Shown piece after piece: positions 25,180 through 36,400 of a DNA stretch of 64,000 nucleotides. Position 1 is the stretch's first letter. The number at the start of each line of letters is the position of its first letter. The translations under genes were made by a program, and so were the position numbers. The stretch spans positions 1,798,001 through 1,862,000 of the forward strand of contig JACCLO010000013.1 in NCBI GenBank assembly GCA_029448655.1. Reading direction: 5' to 3'. Below the pieces are notes generated by a model, which saw nothing but the letters and a program-made list of their open reading frames with translations, ran no database searches and had not been told where the DNA came from. The DNA comes from Wolfiporia cocos. Lineage: Eukaryota > Basidiomycota > Agaricomycetes > Polyporales > Phaeolaceae.

Positions 25180-28100
25180 CCCCTAACATTATACATATAC
25201 TCACATGGAATCAGGATTAGAATCTCTTCACCTCAAGGCATCATAATCATCACATATCCTTTCAATGAGCAGCATCTTCAACCTAGAAATGCAGATGTGC
25301 ACATCTACTGTTATTTAGTGAATGTGTGTAAAGTAAGTAGGATGAGCAGCAAAGTTGGAAGTGGCATGTAGTTCACCTTGCTTGCAACAATATATGCTTC
25401 ATCTCTCTATTTCATCATGGCCTCAGCTTCAAGGTGTGTGTTTTCTGATCAATCATTGTGGCCAATGGGCCCCAAGAACAAGCTATATGCACTGGTTATC
25501 ATCTATTGTGGTGTATCTATCATGAGCTTGGGTTTGGCTGCACTTGCTTGAGCTGGTAGACCATGTATGATGCATGCTAGTTTTGCATGGACCAACTTGA
25601 AGCCAGGGTGAGTATTCTTGAGCCTTGAGCCAAATTTAATCATAGTATACATCACAAGCTTACAATGTAGCAGTTGGTAAGTGACCATGTGTGAAAGAGG
25701 TGGCTATGGGTGAGTCTGCTATCTGAAGCTCCATGGGAGTCCAAGAGGAGTGCATACAGTGAGGCTAATTGGGGAGTGATGGCAACAGCAGGAGAAGCTA
25801 TTCCAATGTGCCAAGGCAAGGGAATGTGGGGAGGCAAGCTTTGACAATGGCAGACATGCCCAATGAGCATAGGTGTACTGCACAGAGAAGCGGAGATGAC
25901 AGCATGTGGAACGGCTACAGGTAGCTACTATGGATAGGGGATAATCGGAGCAGCCACCATGTCCAGCGGAGGATGCTGCCAGGCCAGAACGCACAGCGGG
26001 CGACAGTTGCCCGGTGCAGAGATGTGGTGTAAATCAAGCACTGAGTCTGGGGCATGCACTCCACACATGGAAGAATGTTTGCTGATGAGCAGCCAGCACG
26101 CAGACGTCATTGACATCAGACACAAGCTAGGCAACATCATCGAAGCCATACAGTGTGATGATAACATGACGCGCACGAATGTGTGACTGATTGCGACTCA
26201 CATACATGCAGCCAATTCCCTGCAGTTTGACATTCAGAAATCAACACAATCAGCGCTCAATGTGAATTCAGAAATCCAGACAACTTGTTTCTCTGCTCCG
26301 ATGAGCAATTCCTGATGCCGGAGAGCCTTGTCTGTATCTGTGTGCTCAACACAGGAGGACAAATGAACCGGCATCCATATCTGCACCCTGACTTTACGAA
26401 TCGCATTACACCTTTTGCACACAAGGGTATGATACACTGGCAGCAAGGGCAGACAGTTTGGATCATTGCAAGCAACACAAGTGATAATTTGGACTCGCAG
26501 CAGCAGAACGAAAGGCCGCCATGTTTGCTTGAACATGCTACTAACACTGCCGCCCAACGCTCGCTTAGGTACATTGTAGGAGCACCCACGGGTGTGATTT
26601 GGTACATGCAGTTCCCACGCTGGGCTTGCCCATCGTCGTGATACGTTCTAGAGCTCTGAAGCAAGTACTGGATGTGCATGCAACACCCTCTAACACTGCA
26701 TTACCGTATCATAGGTGTGCAACAAGCACAGTGATGCTCATGAGTTATGAAGAGCGCGAGAATGACGGACTCAAGCGGGTCACAGTGACTTGCGCTCGGC
26801 GAAGCTGATTGCAGAGTGCATGGGCACTCTAATTAATGGATGATACAAAAATCAAGTCATGGCTGCACGTACAGCATTGCTTGCCTCACGTGGCCAGATG
26901 CATACACCATACCCTTGTGGTCCGCATCTCTTGATAGCCCATCTCTGGGTCCCACATGTTGCAGCGTGGGACGTGCCACAATCTTAACCTCTTGAGGCGC
27001 ATGCAGGCACGATGACTCATGAAGAGGTGTGATCCAGCCTGGGTGCACACCAGCACGCGGGCTCAGTGATGAGATTTGCACTCACGTCCACTTCCCTGTC
27101 ATGACTCAATGAGCTGGAATAGCACAAGATGGTATGTACCATGCCCAGTGGGTTCCCATATGCATTCTGCGCTGCCCCGGCAACATCTTGTTTCATTCCA
27201 ACATTTGACGATGGCACAAGCGGATGAGGGAAAAAGGTGCAAGGGGAGGGATGAAGACCTTGAAAAGGACGTACTTGCAAAGAGGGCAAATCCGTGGGGC
27301 AGCGTATAGGGTATACAACAATTCCTCAACAATACGAGATCAGTCTACGTGCCCTGAGTGGTGTAGTGGCCCCTGTGACAGTGAAAGCTGAGAACCGACA
27401 ACGGGATAGCATAAGGCTTGTTGTCATGGAGAGTGACAGAATCAACATGTCAGCATAATTGTTGGGCTGCTGTGCTGTCTGCAATGGCGATCGCATCAGC
27501 ATGCGCATTTTTCGCAGCTGAGCGTGATAATGACATCGGGTATCCATTTTTGCAACTGCTTGCGATGCAGCTAAGAGGCTGCACAAAGCGTGTCCTGAAG
27601 AATATCGGAAATTGTCAGCCCAAACAATGGTGGGAGTCTCCACTGTCGCATCACCTAGTGCACAACATCGCACGCATAAATCTTCTATTCCCTCTACCAA
27701 AACAGCTGGACGGAATAGCTAACCATTGCCCAGCTTTTGAGTGAGTGCAGTCAGCAGGCCGACACCAGCGCATATCATAGCCTAGCAGTGCACCAGTGCG
27801 TGCTGATCTACGTGTGTTACCAGCCATCGACACGACCACGGAAGGAGATGGTGATGGCGAGATGTACTCTGGTTCACAGATCAACAGACAAAGGTGAAGG
27901 GAGCAGGGCAGGAAGCACGAGACTGCGGGTTGATGAACGCCTGCAGTTGTTGATGTTATCGAAGGGTAAGTGTACATGACAGGATCAACCAGATCGGCGT
28001 CATGGATGGATTGGTACGGTGAGGATAGGTGGGACTCACCGCCACGTAGTACCGCCCTGCGAGATGTGCGCACTCATACTGCAGACAACTTGTAGTAACG

Positions 28101-28967
28101 CCTGCACAATCTGACACAGGAGGCTGATAGCGAGCAGATGAGCATGTTCACAACAAATGAAGGAGGCAGGACGGGTAGAGGCTCATGTGTTGAAACTTGA
28201 TGAGTGGCATGACAGCAGGGTATTCTTCGAATGCGTTCACTGAACGCAGCGATAGAGAACATAGCCAATAGTGACGGCTCAATGCGAACAAGTGCGGTGG
28301 TGCATCGTCAATAGGAGCGATTGGCAGCCGATGCAGCGCGAAGCAAACCGGGTCGGCATACTACAGTGCTTTTGTAGCACTTAGAGACGGGACACTCGGG
28401 AGAAAGGGCGAGCGTCTACACGCAAGCTCATAAGCAGTGCAAAAGGACAAAGGAGGCCCTCATATGCAGATTATCGTCATGGAGTGCCGGATGTCGAGAA
28501 CGCACCGCCAAGGAAAGTCCCCCGAATGACGCACCGTACGGAAGGTGGTCGAATGTGCGCCAGGCAGTTGGCAGGTGCTAGCAGTGCATACAGCCAGGCG
28601 GGCTCCACTTCGGAGCCTGTCGTGTTGGTCAAAATCTGTACGGACACCGATCGCCAATGGCACAGACGGCGGAGACAGCGCACGGACGCCGAAAAAGAAC
28701 TGCGCACTAACCGCGTTTGGAGAGAAGCCACACTCAGTCATGCACACGTGCGCAATCCTGTCACGTTCTTGAACGTCGTGCTCCAGATGCCGGCCATCGA
28801 TACAAGCCCTAGCATGCGTGCGGAGTTCTTCTCCGAGACAGCTGCATCTGCATCGCACAGTTTGCACTTACTAATCAGTCATGTACTTGCTCAATTTCCT
28901 GGATATGTGTCAGGCTCTACTGCATCTGACGCGCAAGCACAGCCGAGTTCACTCTGCCACTGCACGA
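25180..28967. other. 3' flank of NLR-B and unassigned DNA
   Basis: 25180-25480 and 26660-26910 match the NLR-A 3' flank. The segment between them (about 25510-26650) is extra. ORFs at 26257-26679 (-), 27326-28073 (-) and 28484-28987 (+) are open for 100-170 codons and the DNA is CpG-containing, but no domain was recognised. The 26234-26557 minus-strand frame has a Cys-rich stretch (CKRCNAI) of uncertain meaning. Confidence 0.4.
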
Positions 28968-28984
28968 GGGCGCGGTTAGTCTCG

Positions 28985-29418
28985 TGACACAAAACTTAAC
29001 TATTGTTGGTCTTCCTAGTGTGGGCCTGAGGTATGGACAAGGCCTGCGTCGCAGAACTGTGTTGGCGCGCAGCAGACTTCAGACAAGTCAGACGAGTTGA
29101 GTAGAGAGGGACACGCCCCAGAAGTACAATTTCAAGTCTGAGGTTGTGAGACCTCAGACGTCTAGCTTATATACATGGGGGAACGTTACGCTACTAAGTT
29201 GAGACCAGCCCTAAAGGCGTGGTCTGTGCGTACGTTATGTAAGTGCCCGTCACATGTACGTATTATGTAAGCTAGAGAGTAGCGACCATGGATGGGGGGC
29301 AGCGCGTAACTACTAGTCCACCGAGTACTTGGCAGTACAGGTCATGTGACTATCCGACGTAAGTAACTAAGATCGACCCCCGCTGGGGGCATACTTACAT
29401 GCCACAGAATCTGTGACA
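28985..29418 (-). mobile_element. TGTCACA-type solo LTR-like unit, reverse
   Basis: It begins TGACACA and ends CTGTGACA, with TCTCG duplicated at 28980-28984 and 29419-29423; 434 bp. Reverse TATATA and palindrome GTCTGAGG/CCTCAGAC are near 29135-29175. The matching site in the second foldback copy (47684-47691) is empty, which proves the insertion. Confidence 0.9.
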
Positions 29419-29431
29419 TCTCGGTTCCAGA

Positions 29432-30245
29432 CACCGGGGGCATTATCTAATGGCTTTGCTGGAAACATGTTGGTATCATTGTAATAAGTGATCAAATGCA
29501 AACATAGTGCATTCGTTGATAACATCGTAAGAAACACAGGACTGTTACAGTTCTACCAGGTACACTCGAATATTCCGTTTGACGCCTCACTGTGTATGAG
29601 GACTTAGTGTTCAACCGCTGTACCCAGCGCTCTATTTCTAGGGGGCCTCCGCTCAACCGTAGGCCCTGTTTCATGTATAACAACCCTATGCCCATTCTCC
29701 GTGTACGCATCTCGTTCTAGCTGATATTCTATGTCCAACCACAGTAGTTCCGTGTTTCATCTCTTGTTGCGCTCAACCGCAACACTTCTCCTTTATTACT
29801 TATACCGTTAGCCCGACGGACTTAATAGTAGCAGTACCAAGGACACTATGACCCCGATTAACAGACCGCAGTATATAACCTGATGTAAATACCGGTCGAG
29901 TTCCTCAGCTCGACCTTGTTGAATACAAGGATCTTATACTCGTTCTCAAAGGCTTGAGCAATTAAGCCTGCAGCTTGTATATCGACGCTCTGTCTCAGAA
30001 GAGACCGACAAGTAGTGCGCTACTCGATACGCTGAGTAACTCGACTTAGTTATTTTGCGTTGAACGGATATTCGATCTGTAACAAGGACCTCAGCTGGCC
30101 ATGGGCTGCATAAAGATCTAGACACCGGGGGCATTATTTAATGAAGATATTATATAAGCAATCAATGCATTATGTTCGCATTTGATCACTTATTTAAATG
30201 ATACCAACATGTTTCCGACAAAGTCATTAGATAATGCCCCCGGTG
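29432..30245. mobile_element. CACTA-like MITE (CACCGGGGGC ends) interrupted by LTR2
   Basis: Left end CACCGGGGGCATTAT and right end ATAATGCCCCCGGTG are inverted repeats; similarity of the arms extends about 90 bp. The 3-bp duplication AGA (29429-29431, 30246-30248) is confirmed by the empty site at 47697-47701. A second left-type end lies at 30123, also preceded by AGA, suggesting a rearranged or doubled left terminus. Three-bp duplication and CAC ends suggest the CACTA/EnSpm superfamily. No coding capacity. Confidence 0.75.
29543..30084 (+). mobile_element. Solo LTR, LTR2 family
   Basis: It begins TGTTACAG and ends CTGTAACA, with AGGAC duplicated at 29538-29542 and 30085-30089; 542 bp. It has TATATAA, AGCTCGACCTT 35 nt later, and a following CTTGT/ACAAG hairpin. 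It is closely related to 12618-13163 but keeps more CpGs, so it is younger. Confidence 0.9.
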
Positions 30246-30287
30246 AGACCTTATACCTGTGGCGCCTGCAGCCCGGACATGTCTGGG

Positions 30288-30357
30288 CGGAGTGCAAAAA
30301 ACATATTGCAGGCGCCACTTGTACAGTGGCTGCTTGCAATATGTTTTTTGCACTCCG
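30288..30357. repeat. Perfect 23-bp inverted repeat arms in the foldback MITE
   Basis: Arms 30288-30310 and 30335-30357 are exact reverse complements (GGAGTGCAAAAAACATATTG core) around a 24-bp loop. They form the centre of a longer imperfect palindrome spanning about 30255-30402. A transcript would fold into a long hairpin. Confidence 0.85.
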
Positions 30358-30419
30358 CTCGGGTTCTCCCGAGTGGCAGCAGCCACGTGCAAGGGCTGGG
30401 GACGAGACTAGGGCGCGGT

Positions 30420-30721
30420 GAAATAGACATCGCTGTCTATTTAACAGCTAAATAGCAATGGCCCTCTCCGAAGCGCATGTAATTAACAGCTAATTAGCAA
30501 GGGGGTCCGGGTGTCCTGATTGGTTCCAATGGGCGCCTTTCAGGACTGCTCTACCAACAGGCAGCTGTCGCTGCCTGCCAAACCGCACTGCCCACACCAA
30601 AAATGTCACATGCCAATTTCAAGCTTCTAGGCACAGTACCTTTTCCGATCGTCGAGAGCACCCCCGAGGCTGGAAACCCAATGCCCCAACTAGATCTAAG
30701 CCCTATACGTGAACCACCACG
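30420..30721. other. AT-palindrome-rich DNA left of the retrotransposon
   Basis: The block GCGGTGAAATAGA followed by small palindromes (GCTAAATAGC, AATAGACATCGCTGTCTATT) also occurs, inverted, at 40410-40545. The pair may be the two ends of one element into which the retrotransposon inserted. Confidence 0.4.
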
Positions 30722-30726
30722 GGCAC

Positions 30727-31434
30727 TGTTACGGTTATTTTGAATTTTCGAACGCTGGCATAACTCACCACTGGGTGAATACGATACAGGGACTTGTTGC
30801 ACAACCAACTGCCCTGGCCACTCGTGACTCTACTGGGCGCATCCCCAGTTGTACTAGTCGATAGGGCTCGTTTCATCTTTGGCAGATCCAACTCTGCCAC
30901 CGTTTCATGTCCATCGTTTATTAGCTGATAGATGGCGTTCAACCGCCATCATTCCTATCTATCGTCTCAGATATATCACTCCATACTTATCAGACGTTTG
31001 GGACTATAGCGTAGATAGTATCGGTGACATCTGGGACAGACATGACCTCTAAAACCTAACGTAGTATATAAACTCATGTACTTACTGTCGAGGCTCTTCA
31101 GCTCGACCTTGTTGTATAAACAAGAAGTCTTATACTCGTTCTCAAACGTAGGAAACTACGCTCAGTATTTTTCACTCGAGCAACCGAACGACTAAGTCCT
31201 CGAAGTGCACACTGACTTCTCGGACTTAGGCGAGTCTTATATTCTATTCGACTCGCACCTGAACAAATTATATCCTCTAACGCGTATTGGATATTAACCG
31301 ATCTCCTAAGGACTTCACTTAGGACCTGAAGGCATCTAACGAGTATTTGCCTTGCATACGGCGACGTGCCTACGTGCAGAAGAACGATCTATATTCGCGA
31401 CTCGAATATACGAACGGGTATTCGACCCGTAACA
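30727..31434 (+). repeat. 5' LTR of the Ty3 element
   Basis: 708 bp with TG...CA ends inside an 8-bp inverted terminal repeat (TGTTACGG/CCGTAACA). It holds the promoter and predicted RNA start of the element. Confidence 0.95.
31065..31072 (+). promoter_or_regulatory. TATA box of the 5' LTR
   Basis: TATATAAA lies 35 nt upstream of AGCTCGACCTT (31100-31110). The same spacing holds in the solo LTRs at 12618, 29543 and 46694, so the transcript probably starts at or near 31100. GTCGAG at about 31087 can pair with CTCGAC in the downstream 11-mer. Confidence 0.7.
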
Positions 31435-31435
31435 G

Positions 31436-31446
31436 AAGGTCGAGCT
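31436..31446 (+). promoter_or_regulatory. Putative self-primer binding site
   Basis: AAGGTCGAGCT, one base after the 5' LTR, is the exact reverse complement of 31100-31110, the predicted first 11 nt of the mRNA. In Tf1 of fission yeast the first 11 nt of the mRNA prime reverse transcription at such a site. No tRNA-like TGG-starting primer site is present. Confidence 0.75.
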
Positions 31447-31480
31447 TATCACACCCTCACCTACCACGGTGTAAGGGCAC

Positions 31481-33319
31481 ATGATATTTGGACCAGAATC
31501 CCCAGCACGACTGATTGAACTCTTGCCCGAGGACATTCAGGGAGTCTACAGACTCAACCGATACGAGTGGACTGACACCATTGGAGCCTTCCGTAATCGC
31601 GGAGGAATTGTTGTCATTCCAAGAGAAGATAGGGCATCGAAGTGGGTAGAAGTATACCCCTCCGCAAGAACGACCGCTTGGGAAATAACGCGTGAAGCGT
31701 TCAAACGATTCGGAGAAATCCCTCCGATGTCAACCACGACGTTGACCGAAAACGAAACCGAAACCATCAACAGAACCTTCAATGCCGATGGAAATACGAA
31801 TCAGCCTTCGGGCGCCACAGGAATGGCAGGAATTGAGCGCATCGGAGATGATGGGAGAAATCCTGGAAACGTTACAGGAACAGATGACAGCCAGACCGGA
31901 GGACAGGACCCTCCAGGATTTATATCTGCTTTTGCGCAGAGTGGGATTGGGCCTATGGCTGGAGGAACAGACCTCTTTGGAAACCCCCCACAGAACGCAC
32001 CCGGAATGGGTAGCAGAGGAAATCCGTCTTGGACTAGCCCAAGCGGAGGAATGGGAACAACAAACCCAGGAACATGGCCTTCAGGCCTATTTGGACGAAC
32101 CTCCGCAGGTACAAGCGGAGGAGGACTGGGAGGAAACTTCGGACTCGGAAGAGGGAATACCCCCCCTCCTGGAGGACTCGGAAGAAGAACCCCCGCGAAC
32201 CCCGGAGGAGGAAACCCTGGAGGGAACCCAGGGAACCCCGGAGGAAACCCAGGAAACCCGGGTGGAGGATACCCGGGAGGAGGAGGACCCCCAGGCGGGC
32301 CCCCACCACCGAATGCGCCGCAGCCCCAACCTCCGGCGCCAAACCCGTACTACCGACCCCCAATGATAAAGATCAATCCCCCAGACGTATTCGATGGGGA
32401 ACGATCTGACATGCAGAACTTCATAAACCAGTGCAATTCCTGGTTTACGATGTACGAAACGTCATTCCAGAACGACGTTCAGAGAGTGATCTTTATCCTC
32501 TCTTATATTTCGAACAAGGGGAAAACGGGCCAATGGAAACAGAATTATCACCGGGTTTATACGAACCCCCAGACGAAACGATTCTTCCCGCCTAGTCTTG
32601 CACAATTTGATGCAGACTTCCAGAAAGCCTTCGGAGCCATCGAAGAGGTACAGAAGGCGCGGAAGAAAATCCTGGACGTAACCCAGGACAGGAAGGACAT
32701 CGATGACTATATCAACAACTTGGCCGGAAAGGCCCAGTACGATCGATACAGCGCAAACGGAAACGCGTTACTCATAACCCTCTTCGAGAAAGGGTTACCC
32801 GAACATACGACCCGATACATCATCGGCGTTCGGCCGCTACCAGCAACCATTGATGAATGGCAGTCCGCTGCCTCGTACTATGAAAATACGTACAAGATAT
32901 TCTTGAAACGGGATAAACCGTTTGTCAAGAAAAAGGCTTGGCAAGCCTCGAACCAGAATAACGGACGCACTAGTGCCCCACAGACAACCGCCCCGAAAGA
33001 TCCGAATGCGATGGATGTAGATAGGATGACCACCCAGGAAAGGGACGATCACATCAAGAAGGGGAAGTGCTTCACCTGTCATCAGCCAGGGCATATGTCG
33101 CGAGACTGCCCGAAGAGGCCAAGGAAGCCAGCCCGCCCTAGGCGGACTACTCGAAAGACCGAAGAAGAAGAAGCCGAGCAAGAAGCTCGCATCGAAGAAG
33201 TCTCTGAGGAAGAGACTGAATACATCACCGCTAACAGAGCGGTCACAGCGATTAGGGCCCTGAAAGCCAAGAACCCCGAGCTCCTAGCACGGCTCGTAGA
33301 AGAACAGGATTTTGCCTAG
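31481..33319 (+). CDS. gag: Gag of the Ty3 chromovirus
   Basis: 612 aa. The structural protein forms the cytoplasmic particle that packages element RNA. Residues about 100-285 are low-complexity Gly/Pro/Asn. Residues about 290-480 match the retrotransposon capsid type. One CCHC zinc knuckle (CFTCHQPGHMSRDC) sits near 530-545, followed by a basic then acidic tail. The ATG at 31481 is the first in frame, 47 nt after the LTR. The pol frame opens at 33256 and overlaps the gag end by 64 nt in the -1 frame, so Pol is probably made by frameshifting or reinitiation. Alternative long frames across 31782-32409 are shadows of the repetitive Gly/Pro coding. Confidence 0.9.
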   Translation: MIFGPESPARLIELLPEDIQGVYRLNRYEWTDTIGAFRNRGGIVVIPREDRASKWVEVYPSARTTAWEITREAFKRFGEIPPMSTTTLTENETETINRTFNADGNTNQPSGATGMAGIERIGDDGRNPGNVTGTDDSQTGGQDPPGFISAFAQSGIGPMAGGTDLFGNPPQNAPGMGSRGNPSWTSPSGGMGTTNPGTWPSGLFGRTSAGTSGGGLGGNFGLGRGNTPPPGGLGRRTPANPGGGNPGGNPGNPGGNPGNPGGGYPGGGGPPGGPPPPNAPQPQPPAPNPYYRPPMIKINPPDVFDGERSDMQNFINQCNSWFTMYETSFQNDVQRVIFILSYISNKGKTGQWKQNYHRVYTNPQTKRFFPPSLAQFDADFQKAFGAIEEVQKARKKILDVTQDRKDIDDYINNLAGKAQYDRYSANGNALLITLFEKGLPEHTTRYIIGVRPLPATIDEWQSAASYYENTYKIFLKRDKPFVKKKAWQASNQNNGRTSAPQTTAPKDPNAMDVDRMTTQERDDHIKKGKCFTCHQPGHMSRDCPKRPRKPARPRRTTRKTEEEEAEQEARIEEVSEEETEYITANRAVTAIRALKAKNPELLARLVEEQDFA

Positions 33320-33408
33320 GAGGGAAGCCCACGGTCTTACCCTCCGAGAAAGCAGCGCATGTAATTACCTCGTTTGAGAAGAATCGATCCCTCTTCATCC
33401 CAGTAATC

Positions 33409-36400
33409 ATGACGCTGGCAAAACCCGTGAAGTGCAATGCACTAATCGACTCAGGAGCAATGTCGAACCTGATCCACAGCAGAGTGGTAGAAAAATACAA
33501 GGTGCCTACGCAACCCTTGAAGAACCCGATCGTCGTCAAAAATGTTGACGGAACAGAAAACAAAGATGGGCGAATAGACCGAGAAGCCACCATACTACTA
33601 CGATATCCAAAGACCCAGAAAACGCGAAAGGTCCGATTCCTGGTAGGAACAATTGGAACAGAGAATATGATTCTAGGGTATGGATGGCTTAAAGATGAAA
33701 ACCCCACAATCGACTGGAAGGACCAAACAGTCGATGTACGATCAATATTAGGGGCAGAAGAAAAGAAACAGGAAGCCACGATCCGAATGGATACGGTGGA
33801 AATGGTAGTTGCCCCAGAAGGAAAAGTTCCAACAAGGGGGACCCAAGAAGCTGCAGGGTATGACCTTTACGCCGCAGAAGAAACCGAGATTCCTGCCGGA
33901 GGATGGAAACTCGTCTCTACAGGAGTAAAAATGAAGATCCCGAAGGGATCGTATGGGAGGCTGGCCGGACGATCAGGCAACACCCTCAGACACGGATTGG
34001 TAGTACAAGCCGGAGTCATAGACTCGGACTACCGAGGAGACGTCGGGGCCATCGTCTTCAACTACTCAGACAAAGCGCACAGAATTATCCCGGGCATGCG
34101 GATAGCCCAGATAATCTTCGAACGACACCTCACCCCCGACATCTTAGAGGTCGAAGACCTAGATGAAACAGAACGAGGGGAGAAAGGGTTTGGATCCACG
34201 GACCAGCCAGAAGAAACAGCGCAGCGGCTCTATACTCCCGAGGAGTACGAAGCGATCCGACACTTCGCGAAAGACAACCCTAGGATCATAGGAAAGAAAG
34301 GGGAGACGCGAAAGAAGTTCCGAACAAAGATGCAAATCATCAAAGCTGTCAGAAAAGCGCTGACGAAATCCCAGGAATTCGCACAGAAAACGCCCGAACC
34401 AGAACGAACGATCGAAGAGATGGTCCCGAAACACCTACTGGACTTCGCCAAGGTGTTCAGTAAGGAGTCCGCAGCAGCGTTCCCCCCGTCGAGACCATGG
34501 GACCACGCAATCGAATTAAAACCCGATTTCGTGCCAAAAGACTGCAAAGTCTATGCACTCTCACCTAAAGAGCAGCAGGCTCTGGACGAATTCCTAAAAG
34601 AAAACTTGGCCAAGGGATTCATTGTCCCTTCAAAATCCCCGATGGCGTCACCATTCTTTTTCGTCCCAAAGAAAGACAGCGGCCTACGACCCTGTCAAGA
34701 TTATCGATATCTGAACGAAGGAACGATAAAGAACGTCTATCCCTTACCACTGATCTCGGAGCTTCTGGAAAAGCTAAAAGGAGCAAGGATCTTCACAAAA
34801 ATGGACCTTAGAGCGGGATACAACAACGTGCGGATCAAGAAGGGAGACGAATGGAAAGCAGCCTTCAAAACAAACCGAGGGTTGTACGAACCCACGGTTA
34901 TGTTTTTCGGGTTGTGCAATGCACCCGGGACCTTCCAAGCAATGATGAACGAAATCCTGAAAGAAGAAATCCTCGAAGGATGGGTGCTTGTTTATATGGA
35001 CGACATCCTCATTTTCTCAGGAGACGAGAAAATACACAAGGAACGGGAGCGGCGGATCCTCCAGAGATTGGTGGATAACCATCTCTTTGTGAAACCCGAG
35101 AAATGCGCCTTCGGTGTTGACAGAGTCGAATTTCTGGGACTAGTCATCACCCCAGGAAATATCCAGATGGACCCAGCGAAACTCAATGGGATTAAGGAGT
35201 GGCCGACTCCCCGAAATCTCAAAGAAGTCAGATCCTTCCTAGGATTTGCGAACTTCTATCGGAAATTTATCGATCACTACTCGACGCACGCCCGACCCTT
35301 GGTAGACCTCACAAAAACGGTCACAGGGACAGGGTTCCAATGGACGGAGAAAGAACAGAAAGCATTCGAATTCATGAAGAAAGTGTTCACGACGGCGCCC
35401 GCACTAGGAACACCAGACAAGGAGAAACCGTTCATCCTCGAAACAGACGCATCTCAGTTCGCCACAGGAGCAGTACTGAAACAGATAGATGAAACAGGGC
35501 GCGAACGGCCAGTGGGATATCTCTCACAGTCCCTGACATCTACAGAACGAAACTATGAAATCTACGATCGCGAACTACTCGGAATAGTCCGAGCCTTAGA
35601 AGAATGGCGGCACCTGTTAGAAGGAGCACCGCATCGGATCTTGATCCGAAGTGATCATCAGAACCTGACGTACTGGAGAAGCGCACAGCGCCTAAATCGG
35701 CGACAAGCGAGATGGCATCTATTTCTCTCGCAATTCGACCTGAAGTTACAACACGTCCCCGGAAGGAAATTAGTCATGGCCGACACACTGTCCAGGTTGT
35801 ATCACCAGGACGAAAGCAACGAAGACAACGAGGGAATCACCATGATTCCAGACGAACTCGTCGTCCACGCAATCCAGATCCCGATCATTGATCGAATCAA
35901 GAACGCCAACGATCGAGATGAATCTGTGGAACAGGCGATCCGTGCTCTAGGGGGCACAGGCGAATTCCCCGCGAGAACCACCGCAGATGAATGGCAACAA
36001 ACGGATGGGATACTGCTCTACAGGGGCAGGATGTACGTGCCAAGGGACGAGGACCTTCGACGGGACGTCATCTCAAAATACCACGACACGATCCCGGCCG
36101 GACACCCTGGAATCTGGGGTACAACAGTACAGGTTACGACCCACTTTTGGTGGCCTGACATGAGAACAATGATAGCGGAATACGTCCGGGGCTGTGCAAT
36201 CTGTCAACAGATGAAACCTGATAGGAATCCGCTGAAACCCCCTTTGCAACCAATACCGACACGGGAAGACGCCCTCCCCTTCTCACAGTGCTCGGTCGAT
36301 TTTGTCACCGACCTGCCAAGAGTCGGAAAGTATGACTCCATGATGGTGATTGTCGACCATGGCCTATCCAAGGCCATCTCCCTCACCCCATGCGACAAAA

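Larger units (their letters stand above)
28977..30410. mobile_element. MULE-like foldback MITE, copy 1, with three nested insertions
   Basis: Termini TAGTCTCG and CGAGACTA are flanked by the 9-bp duplication GGGCGCGGT (28968-28976 and 30411-30419). After removing the nested LTR-like unit (28985-29418) and the CACTA-like element (29432-30245, itself carrying LTR2 29543-30084) about 178 bp remain. Those are almost entirely one imperfect palindrome. A second copy lies at 47683-48873 and shows the uninterrupted junctions. Confidence 0.85.

Noticed and set aside
26234..26679. Cys-rich minus-strand frames as a zinc-finger (DUF3505-like) protein
   Set aside because: Cysteine spacing does not form a convincing pair of ligands over either frame; a family name would be a guess.
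28484..28987. 167-codon ORF on the + strand as a gene
   Set aside because: No motif, overlapping open frames on both strands, and its end lies inside the foldback element and LTR.
31782..32409. Long ORFs in other frames across the Gly/Pro-rich part of gag
   Set aside because: Repetitive GGA/CCC codons keep several frames open; the 612-codon gag frame with capsid and zinc knuckle is the real one.
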